DNA from: JBLFWJ01 sp047611425
Lineage (GTDB): Bacteria; Bacteroidota; Bacteroidia; UBA10329
NCBI GenBank assembly: GCA_047611425.1
Contig: JBLFWJ010000184.1
Span: forward strand, 1 to 6,146
Length of the DNA: 6,146 nucleotides
Reading direction: 5' to 3'
Shown: in pieces, positions 1 to 5,377 of the stretch
Numbering within the stretch: the stretch's first letter is position 1
How the letters are laid out: the number at the start of each line of letters is the position of its first letter
The notes under the pieces: generated by a model
The model's input: only the letters and a program-made list of their open reading frames with translations
The model's database searches: none
Told to the model about the DNA's origin: nothing
Translations under genes and position numbers: made by a program

Positions 1-774
1 GATTTCCATAACATCCTTGAAGGCAAGAACGATCCGAATGTTGATCGTTTGAAGGTTCTTCAAAGTGTGGTAGAGAAGTACCCATATTTCACTGCGGCTC
101 AAGTTCTTCTTGCCAAAGAAATGTGGGAGCAGGATCATATTTCGAAACAAGATCAAATTCAGCAAGCGGCCATTCGTGTAGTTGATCGAGCTGCACTGCA
201 TCATTTCATCCATTCTGATCAACCAGAGGTTGAAGAGAAAGAAGAGGCAGAGTTGACCGTAGTTGAGCAAGAGGAAACTCAAATATTAGAGGAGGCGAAA
301 CCTGGTTTACCAGATGAGTTGATTCCAGATTTAGCGGTCTATGATATTTCAATGGCTGACCCTGTTACTGAAGATCCAGCAGAGGTCGTTCCCTCAGAAA
401 TTGCAACCGAACCTGCCGAAGATGGTTCTGAATTCTCGTTTGTGGATTGGTTAAAGCATGTTGATGAAGAGGAAAAATCGATTCAAAAGCCAAAACTAGA
501 GAAGAAATCAAGGACGGATTTGGTCGATCAATTCTTGGTGAATGAACCTAGAATTGAAGGAGGTGCTCACCCTAAATTCTACTCCCCACAAGAGATGGGG
601 CGCAAGAGTGTGCAAGATGATTTTGATTTTGTGAGCGAGACTTTGGCCGACATTTACGAGCAACAAGGAGACTTTGAAAAGGCGGCAAAAGCGTTTGAAA
701 GTCTGATGTTGAAATATCCTGAGAAAAGCAGTTACTTTGCAGCCCGTTTGAAAAAACTGGGTACTACCGAATAA
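1..774 (+). CDS. TPR-like hypothetical protein upstream of secG (5' end outside window)
   Basis: The reading frame is open from base 1 to TAA at 772-774 (257 codons visible), so the true start lies upstream; the TTG at 49 is only an internal codon. Seen: an N-terminal helical block containing YPYF (visible residues 27-30), a long Glu/Asp/Pro-rich low-complexity middle (about 75-145), a conserved-looking FVDWLKH (147-153), LVDQFLVNEPRI (174-185), and a C-terminal helix-turn-helix (about 212-253) with the TPR pattern ADIYEQQGDFEKAAKAFESL followed by KYPEKSSYFAARLKKL. This architecture matches a family of poorly characterised Bacteroidota proteins habitually encoded just before secG and annotated as tetratricopeptide-repeat proteins (family knowledge recalled, not searched). 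No signal peptide can be judged because the N-terminus is missing. It ends 11 nt before secG, so the two are probably co-transcribed. A role as protein-protein adaptor is inference; the exact function is unknown to me. Confidence 0.85.
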   Translation, partial: DFHNILEGKNDPNVDRLKVLQSVVEKYPYFTAAQVLLAKEMWEQDHISKQDQIQQAAIRVVDRAALHHFIHSDQPEVEEKEEAELTVVEQEETQILEEAKPGLPDELIPDLAVYDISMADPVTEDPAEVVPSEIATEPAEDGSEFSFVDWLKHVDEEEKSIQKPKLEKKSRTDLVDQFLVNEPRIEGGAHPKFYSPQEMGRKSVQDDFDFVSETLADIYEQQGDFEKAAKAFESLMLKYPEKSSYFAARLKKLGTTE

Positions 775-785
775 AAAGAAAGAGC

Positions 786-1094
786 ATGTATTACTTCATT
801 ATGGTATTGATCGTTATTGTTTCCCTTCTACTGATTGGGGTGGTGATGATCCAAAACAGCAAAGGCGGAGGTTTGGCCTCAGATTTTTCTTCATCCAACC
901 AAATTGTTGGTGTGAAAAGAACTGGTGATTTCCTAGAGAAAGCAACTTGGGGATTGGCAATCATGTTGATCTGCTTTTCGTTGGTTTCTAACTTCTTTAT
1001 CGACCGTGAGGTGACAGAGGAAGGGTCGGCCATTCAAAACTTGGTGGACGAAGCACCAGCGGCAGAACCAGCAGCTGATTTTCCAGCTCAGTAA
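786..1094 (+). CDS. secG: Preprotein translocase subunit SecG
   Basis: This is the 102-residue small subunit of the SecYEG channel in the cytoplasmic membrane, which assists SecA-driven protein export. Seen: a first hydrophobic segment (about residues 3-22), the family-typical cytoplasmic loop QNSKGGGLASDF (23-34), GVKRTGDFLEKATW (42-55), and a second hydrophobic segment (about 54-72). These give the two-helix SecG hairpin. The tail (73-102) is acidic and Ala/Pro-rich, a common low-complexity extension in this family. The ATG at 786 is preceded by a purine-rich stretch (AAAAAGAAAGAG, about 774-784) that can serve as a weak ribosome site. It lies 11 nt after the TPR-like gene, and the transcript is closed by the terminator at 1117-1151. 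The position just before groESL is a common Bacteroidota arrangement. Confidence 0.95.
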   Translation: MYYFIMVLIVIVSLLLIGVVMIQNSKGGGLASDFSSSNQIVGVKRTGDFLEKATWGLAIMLICFSLVSNFFIDREVTEEGSAIQNLVDEAPAAEPAADFPAQ

Positions 1095-1116
1095 TTGTCA
1101 TAATCGCATAAGTATC

Positions 1117-1151
1117 AATGTCAGGATGTCATTCATTCTGACATTTTTTTT
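1117..1151 (+). terminator. Rho-independent terminator of the secG transcript
   Basis: Arm AATGTCAG (1117-1124) pairs perfectly with CTGACATT (1138-1145). The stem continues inward through a G-T wobble (1125/1137) and three more pairs (1126-1128 with 1134-1136) to a 5-nt loop TCATT (1129-1133). A run of eight T (1144-1151) follows directly. It starts 22 nt after the secG stop, so groESL is probably transcribed mainly from its own promoter. Confidence 0.88.
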
Positions 1152-1250
1152 GTCCAATTGTCAAGTTTGTCGTTGATAATCCAATGGCACAGAGATCGCT
1201 AGTGGCGGTCAGAGTTTTATTTCTAAATCAATAATCCAAAATATTTCAAA
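1152..1250 (+). promoter_or_regulatory. Probable groESL promoter/leader region (elements not clearly resolved)
   Basis: This 99-nt gap lies between the secG terminator and groES, so it should hold the groESL promoter. No perfect Bacteroidota -7 box (TAnnTTTG) is visible; loose candidates are GATAAT at 1175-1180 and TATTTCTA at 1218-1225. I find no CIRCE element (TTAGCACTC-N9-GAGTGCTAA) for HrcA. A small hairpin is possible: GATCGC (1194-1199), loop TAGTG, GCGGTC (1205-1210), with one G-T pair. The 30 nt before the groES ATG are AT-rich with no Shine-Dalgarno site, as is usual in Bacteroidota. Placement is by context, not by a recognised motif. Confidence 0.35.
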
Positions 1251-1520
1251 ATGAACATCAAACCGTTGGCAGATAGAGTGGTCATTCGACCTGCTCAAGC
1301 CGAAGAGAAAACAGCTTCTGGAATCATCATTCCTGATACAGCTAAAGAAAAGCCACAGCGTGGAGAAGTTTTGGCTGCAGGTGCTGGTAAGCCAGATGAG
1401 CCAATGACCGTTAAGGTAGGTGATACTGTGCTTTACGGAAAGTATTCTGGAACAGAATTGACTGTTGATGGAGAGGACGTATTGATTATGCGAGAGTCTG
1501 ATGTTTTCGCAATCGTTTAA
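1251..1520 (+). CDS. groES: Co-chaperonin GroES (Cpn10)
   Basis: An 89-residue cytosolic co-chaperonin. Its heptamer caps the GroEL ring and closes the folding chamber. Seen: the N-terminal strand NIKPLADRVVIRP (2-14), the flexible mobile loop (about 16-33) with the hydrophobic GroEL-contact tripeptide Ile25-Ile26-Ile27 within SGIIIP, then QRGEV (36-40), VGDTVLYGKYSGTEL (56-70) and the C-terminal GEDVLIMRESDVFAIV (74-89). It is slightly shorter than the usual 92-97 residues, with no motif missing. The start is fixed by the conserved N-terminus. It lies 41 nt upstream of groEL with no terminator between, so the two form the classical bicistronic operon. Heat-shock control is expected from the family, but no operator was recognised here. 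Confidence 0.98.
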   Translation: MNIKPLADRVVIRPAQAEEKTASGIIIPDTAKEKPQRGEVLAAGAGKPDEPMTVKVGDTVLYGKYSGTELTVDGEDVLIMRESDVFAIV

Positions 1521-1561
1521 GTCAACCCACTATTAATTAACAACACTAACGAGAATCGATA

Positions 1562-3208
1562 ATGGCTAAAAGAATAGTATTTGATATTGAGGCACGCGAC
1601 CAGATTAAGCAGGGAGTTGATGCTTTGGCCAATGCAGTAAAAGTTACCCTAGGGCCAAAAGGAAGAAACGTTGTGATTGACCGAAAGTTCGGTGCACCAC
1701 ACGTAACAAAGGACGGAGTAACCGTTGCTAAGGAAATTGAATTGAAGGATCCCGTTCAGAATATGGGCGCCCAAATGTTGAAAGAAGTTGCTTCTAAAAC
1801 TGGCGATCTTGCTGGTGACGGAACAACAACTGCAACAGTACTTGCTCAGGCTATCGTAACAGGTGGTTTGAAGAATGTTGCTGCGGGTGCAAACCCAATG
1901 GATCTTAAGCGAGGAATCGACAAAGCGGTTGCTTCTATCGTTTCTGAGATGAAAGGATTTAGCCAATCGGTTGGAGACGATCACAGTAAGATTGAGCAGG
2001 TTGCAACCATTTCTGCCAACAACGATCACGTTATCGGTAAGTTGATTGCTGAGGCGATGGAGAAAGTTGGAAAGGAAGGTGTAATCACTGTTGAAGAGGC
2101 AAAAGGAACGGAAACTACCGTTGAGGTTGTTGAAGGGATGCAGTTTGACAGAGGGTACCAATCACCATACTTCGTAACAGATGCTGAGAAGATGGAGGCT
2201 GTTTTGGAAAGTCCATTCATATTGATTCATGACAAGAAGGTTAGCGCAATGAAAGATCTTCTTCCAATATTGGAGAAGGCGGCACAAAGCGGAAAGCCAT
2301 TGATGATTATTTCTGAGGAGGTTGAAGGTGAGGCATTGGCAACATTGGTTGTAAACAAGATTCGTGGATCACTGAAAATTGCTGCTGTTAAGGCGCCAGG
2401 TTTCGGTGACAGAAGAAAAGCAATGTTGGAAGACATCGCAATTCTTACTGGCGGAACTGTGATTAGCGAGGAGATGGGATTCAAGTTGGAAGATGCAGAT
2501 CTAAGCCACTTGGGAACTTGTGAGAAGATCGTAATCGACAAGGACAACACGACTATCGTTAACGGTGCAGGTGCACAGGATGCGATTAAATCGAGGGTCA
2601 ATCAGATCAAAGCTCAAATTGAGAGCACAACTTCTGACTACGACAAGGAGAAGCTTCAAGAGCGTTTGGCCAAATTGGCTGGCGGTGTTGCTGTACTTTA
2701 TATCGGTGCACCAACTGAGGTTGAGATGAAGGAGAAGAAGGACCGAGTTGATGATGCTTTGCATGCAACGCGTGCTGCTGTTGAAGAAGGAATCGTTCCA
2801 GGTGGAGGTGTTGCTTACATCCGTTCATTGAAAGCGCTTGAAGGACTTGACGCAGTAAATGATGACGAAAGAGTTGGTATCGATTTAGTTCGAAGAGCGA
2901 TTGAAGAGCCACTTCGTCAGATCGTTGGAAACGCAGGTTTAGAAGGATCCATCATCGTTCAGAAGGTGAAGGAAGGAAAGGATGATTATGGCTACAACGC
3001 TCGAACTGATAAGTACGAAAACTTGATGGCTGCTGGTGTTATCGATCCTACTAAGGTGAGCCGAATTGCTCTTGAGAATGCTGCTTCTATCGCAGGTATG
3101 TTGCTAACCACCGAGTGTGTGTTGGTTGACGAGCCAGAAGAAGGAGGTGCGCCAGCTATGCCAGGTGGAATGCCAGGCGGAATGGGAGGCATGGGCGGAA
3201 TGATGTAA
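1562..3208 (+). CDS. groEL: Chaperonin GroEL (Cpn60 / Hsp60)
   Basis: A 548-residue ATP-driven chaperonin subunit forming a double heptameric ring that folds cytosolic proteins with GroES. Seen: the nucleotide-binding TLGPKG (29-34) and DGVTVAKEIEL (51-61), the phosphate-binding loop GDGTTTATVLAQ (85-96, Asp86), the apical domain (about 190-375) with QFDRGYQSPYF (194-204) and KAPGFGDRRKAMLEDIA (277-293), the catalytic Asp398 in VDDALHATR, and the Cpn60 signature AAVEEGIVPGGG (405-416). The protein ends in the typical Gly-Gly-Met tail (about 535-548), which projects into the cavity. Length and all key residues are normal, so it should be fully functional. The start is the ATG at 1562; there is no strong ribosome site, as for its neighbours. 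It is the second gene of the groES-groEL operon and is closed by the terminator at 3232-3268. Confidence 0.99.
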   Translation: MAKRIVFDIEARDQIKQGVDALANAVKVTLGPKGRNVVIDRKFGAPHVTKDGVTVAKEIELKDPVQNMGAQMLKEVASKTGDLAGDGTTTATVLAQAIVTGGLKNVAAGANPMDLKRGIDKAVASIVSEMKGFSQSVGDDHSKIEQVATISANNDHVIGKLIAEAMEKVGKEGVITVEEAKGTETTVEVVEGMQFDRGYQSPYFVTDAEKMEAVLESPFILIHDKKVSAMKDLLPILEKAAQSGKPLMIISEEVEGEALATLVVNKIRGSLKIAAVKAPGFGDRRKAMLEDIAILTGGTVISEEMGFKLEDADLSHLGTCEKIVIDKDNTTIVNGAGAQDAIKSRVNQIKAQIESTTSDYDKEKLQERLAKLAGGVAVLYIGAPTEVEMKEKKDRVDDALHATRAAVEEGIVPGGGVAYIRSLKALEGLDAVNDDERVGIDLVRRAIEEPLRQIVGNAGLEGSIIVQKVKEGKDDYGYNARTDKYENLMAAGVIDPTKVSRIALENAASIAGMLLTTECVLVDEPEEGGAPAMPGGMPGGMGGMGGMM

Positions 3209-3231
3209 TTCCCCTCTATTCAGATTATTAA

Positions 3232-3268
3232 AAAACCCTGCTTGAGCAATCAAGCAGGGTTTTCTTTT
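3232..3268 (+). terminator. Strong groEL terminator, potentially bidirectional
   Basis: A 14-bp perfect stem: AAAACCCTGCTTGA (3232-3245) with TCAAGCAGGGTTTT (3250-3263), closed by the GNRA-type tetraloop GCAA (3246-3249). The T-rich tail (TTTTCTTTT, 3260-3268) makes it a good intrinsic terminator for groESL. The A-run on the left (3230-3235) gives a T-tract on the minus strand, so it could also stop any read-through from the converging hydrolase gene. Confidence 0.95.
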
Positions 3269-3300
3269 GTTTCAAGGGTTCAATCTCTTAAGGTTTAATT

Positions 3301-3384
3301 CCCCGAGGTTTGTCTCGAAAACAAACCTAACAGGTTTTCAAAACCTGTTAGGTTTCGTAGATGCCTCGTGGGCTTGGCCCGAGG
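3301..3384. repeat. Composite inverted-repeat (REP/BIME-like) intergenic element
   Basis: Nested pairings fill most of the gap between groEL and the hydrolase gene. Outer arms CCCCGAGG (3301-3308) and CCTCGTGGG (3364-3372) pair over 8 bp with one bulged T, and enclose the perfect palindrome 3323-3355. The same segments can pair alternatively: CGAGG (3304-3308) with TCTCG (3313-3317), or CCTCG (3364-3368) with CGAGG (3380-3384). CCCGAGGTT occurs twice (3302-3310 and 3378-3386), each followed by TCGAAA after a short spacer, so a degenerate direct repeat flanks the palindrome and extends to about 3400, across the stop codon of the minus-strand gene. The pairings are seen directly; that this is a dispersed genomic repeat family is inference. 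Confidence 0.7.
3323..3355. repeat. Perfect 33-bp palindrome (16-bp arms, 1-nt centre)
   Basis: AAACCTAACAGGTTTT (3323-3338), a single C (3339), then the exact reverse complement AAAACCTGTTAGGTTT (3340-3355). On the minus strand the second arm runs into TTTGTTTT, so it can serve as an intrinsic terminator for the hydrolase gene, whose stop codon lies about 33 nt upstream on that strand. On the plus strand no T-tract follows beyond the arm itself. Within each arm AACCT and AGGTT are themselves complementary, so alternative smaller hairpins exist. Confidence 0.93.
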
Positions 3385-3387
3385 TTG

Positions 3388-5280
3388 TTAATTCGAAAGC
3401 CGTTCAGCTACCGGAAGAACAATTCTTGAACTTGTTTCTCCGCCATGAAAAACCTGCCAACTAGCATCTTCATGGTAAAGGTTTTTGAAGTTGTCTAGAT
3501 CAGCTCCTGCCAAGCGAACTTGAATTTTATGCCCAGCCTTAAATAGATGCGAAGTTGGAAGAAGATCGAATGAGATTAGCTCTGCCTTGCTCGTATCCAT
3601 TGGCTGCGCATCTGTGCTCCTATATCCATGATACGGCACGCAATCAATGTAATTCACGGCATCATCCACCAACTTTCTGTGGATCATTCTGATCTGACCA
3701 TCGGTTACATTCCAGGCATTTCCATTCTCATCAACGTCTTCTAAATAGGCGAAAACGGCCCCGTCTGGAAGTGAGTTCTTTAGATAAACCTCCAACTGTG
3801 GATGACCGGTTACCTCGATGTCTTCTGACAATTCTGGAGTCGTGAATGTGATTGAGATACTGTCTTGCGACTTTCGATCCGAGTAAGTAACCCCACTGTG
3901 GCTGGCGTTGAAATTCCAACGGCAATCGAATTCACCAACTGTATGAGTTGTGTCGACATCGTACGAAATGAAACCAGAAGTCTCATCATTTTCATCCCAA
4001 GATGCTGCACCATTTTCGGAAAGAAAAAGCGAAACATCTGAAGCGTTTTCAGGCGGCCAAGTTTCCGAAGCTTTCCAAATATCCTCGCCCATCGTGTAGT
4101 ATTTGATCCGAGGCGAATCGTACATGTCGTTCTTCATCCCTTTTAAATGGAAATCGAAGAATCGAAGAATCTCAGTTACCTCATTATAATCTGATTTGGC
4201 TGCAACCGTTGGGCTCACATTTGCACCTGCTCCATGATTCCATGGGCCGATTCTAACCACGTTTTGGCCATTGTCTAGGTTCATGAATTGTCGGAAAGCT
4301 GCATGTTGGAAACCTGCATCCCACCAACCACTCCAGTGGTAAATTGGAATTTGGGATTTCTTCATTACCTCTTTGTAATGGTGAGGAGATAGGATGTCTT
4401 TTGTGGCTAAATGTCCATTGAGAGTAGATACATCATCCATGAACTCAGCGGTGGCACCTTCCGTCATTTGGTATACGTTGCAATCATGCTCAGCAATGGC
4501 TGCTTTGAATTCCTTCTTTGAAGTGCCGTCAACTTTCTGAACTCCGTAGGTTGCTAATTGCGTTTTAAAACTCTTGCGCCAAGGTGGTAATTCATTGCGA
4601 TCAAGCGTAGCGCAAAAATCTCCATAAGACTGTATAAACTGGTGGAAGTAAATGCCACCGGGTGCAGAAATATCATCGTATAAATCGAAAACTGAGTAGG
4701 ACGGTACAATGGCTTTTAAAGCCGGATGTGGATCGATTAATTGGTACAAGGCAGTCGTGCCGATGTAAGAAACTCCGGTCGCACCAACAATTCCATCGCT
4801 CCAAGGTTGATTTACAATCCATTCAACCGTCTGTTTGCTGTCCATCACCTCGCGAATGTCTGGAAGCGTAAGCGTTTTCATTCCGTGAGATGCGCCACAT
4901 CCACGAACATCAATAGAGACCAACGCATAGCCATATTTCACAAATTCCAACGGGTTGAAATTGCTGGTGTGGGGCACCATCTGCATGAATTTGTTGAACG
5001 GCCACTTGAAACCAATGGCACGCCAATATCGAGTTGAGAAGGTGATGGCCGGAACCTTTTCCCCTTCTTTCAAGCCTTTAGGAAGATAAATGTTGACGGC
5101 TAGCTTCACTCCGTCATCCATCTCTACATAATAACTCTGTTCGATGATATCCTCGTACTCGGTGTCACGCTGATAAATGGATGGGTCGGACGTTTCTATT
5201 TGGCTATCGGAAATATTCGATTGCTGACCGCAGGCCTGAAGCGCCAAGCAGCAAATAATGGTAGACTGAAAAATTCTCAT
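3388..5280 (-). CDS. CocE/NonD family alpha/beta-hydrolase, lipoprotein (X-Pro dipeptidyl-peptidase S15 type)
   Basis: A 630-residue secreted serine hydrolase related to cocaine esterase, alpha-amino-acid ester hydrolase and X-Pro dipeptidyl-peptidase; the actual substrate (ester, amide or peptide) cannot be read from sequence. Seen: a lipoprotein signal with Arg2, a hydrophobic stretch and lipobox LQAC (Cys17); the alpha/beta-hydrolase domain from about 50 with STRYW (Tyr85, the position of the oxyanion-hole Tyr in CocE-type enzymes), DVRGCGASHG (124-133), nucleophile elbow GVSYIG (Ser171), SGWWDAGF (Asp321) and IGPWNHGA (His349). A jelly-roll-like PepX C-terminal domain (about 385-625) follows. 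The triad is therefore intact. The start at 5280 is preferred over an in-frame ATG at 5319 because it directly precedes the signal peptide and because the promoter box 5294-5301 lies between the two. No acidic export signal follows Cys17, so a periplasm-facing location is a guess. It converges with groEL and diverges from the glycosyltransferase gene. Confidence 0.93.
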   Translation of the reverse strand: MRIFQSTIICCLALQACGQQSNISDSQIETSDPSIYQRDTEYEDIIEQSYYVEMDDGVKLAVNIYLPKGLKEGEKVPAITFSTRYWRAIGFKWPFNKFMQMVPHTSNFNPLEFVKYGYALVSIDVRGCGASHGMKTLTLPDIREVMDSKQTVEWIVNQPWSDGIVGATGVSYIGTTALYQLIDPHPALKAIVPSYSVFDLYDDISAPGGIYFHQFIQSYGDFCATLDRNELPPWRKSFKTQLATYGVQKVDGTSKKEFKAAIAEHDCNVYQMTEGATAEFMDDVSTLNGHLATKDILSPHHYKEVMKKSQIPIYHWSGWWDAGFQHAAFRQFMNLDNGQNVVRIGPWNHGAGANVSPTVAAKSDYNEVTEILRFFDFHLKGMKNDMYDSPRIKYYTMGEDIWKASETWPPENASDVSLFLSENGAASWDENDETSGFISYDVDTTHTVGEFDCRWNFNASHSGVTYSDRKSQDSISITFTTPELSEDIEVTGHPQLEVYLKNSLPDGAVFAYLEDVDENGNAWNVTDGQIRMIHRKLVDDAVNYIDCVPYHGYRSTDAQPMDTSKAELISFDLLPTSHLFKAGHKIQVRLAGADLDNFKNLYHEDASWQVFHGGETSSRIVLPVAERLSN

Positions 5281-5293
5281 AGTAGGGGGAATG

Positions 5294-5301
5294 CAAAAGT
5301 A
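5294..5301 (-). promoter_or_regulatory. Bacteroidota-type -7 promoter box for the hydrolase gene
   Basis: Read on the minus strand this is TACTTTTG, a perfect match to the Bacteroidota -7 consensus TAnnTTTG. No clear -33 TTTG is seen about 19 nt further upstream (only TTTA). If used, transcription would begin about 5-8 nt downstream, leaving a leader of roughly 8 nt before the ATG at 5280. That is short, but consistent with the low dependence of this phylum on Shine-Dalgarno sites. Confidence 0.55.
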
Positions 5302-5309
5302 CAGAACGA

Positions 5310-5377
5310 CTTGCGGCATTAAACATGAGTTCTAAATACCGATCTTGCGGCCCAAATGAGCGCTAAACGCATATTGG
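5310..5377 (+). repeat. Degenerate ~34-nt tandem duplication over the glycosyltransferase start
   Basis: CTTGCGGC occurs at 5310-5317 and 5344-5351. Each copy is followed, after a short A-rich spacer (7 nt and 4 nt), by ATGAG, two variable bases, CTAAA, two variable bases and C (copy 1 ATG at 5325, copy 2 ATG at 5356). The second ATG is the glycosyltransferase start. The first opens a 13-codon frame (5325-5366, MSSKYRSCGPNER) that ends 8 nt inside the real gene in another frame. The matching words are seen directly; origin by duplication is inference. Confidence 0.5.

Noticed and set aside
49..51. TTG as the start codon of the first gene
   Set aside because: The frame is open back to base 1 with protein-like sequence, so the gene is simply cut by the window edge.
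1194..1210. Small hairpin in the groES leader as an RNA thermometer or terminator
   Set aside because: A stem of 6 bp with a G-T pair, about 40 nt from the start codon and not covering it; too weak to name as a feature.
1649..3192. Several minus-strand open frames within groEL
   Set aside because: They are shadows of a highly conserved, complete groEL; their translations are low-complexity with no recognisable domain.
3301..3384. CRISPR-like or insertion-sequence remnant
   Set aside because: There are no regularly spaced repeats, no transposase fragment and no clear target-site duplication; inverted-repeat structure alone does not support either.
3267..3464. Plus-strand frame of 65 codons after groEL
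   Set aside because: It begins in the groEL terminator T-tract, runs through the palindromic element and overlaps the hydrolase gene end; its sequence just translates the repeats.
4662..5037. Two plus-strand frames inside the hydrolase gene
   Set aside because: They are antisense to a complete S15-type hydrolase with an intact triad, and show no domain of their own.
5281..5319. Upstream in-frame ATG at 5319 that would extend the hydrolase by 13 residues
   Set aside because: The extension would bury the lipoprotein signal behind extra residues, and the promoter box 5294-5301 lies inside it. The ATG at 5280 gives a normal signal peptide.
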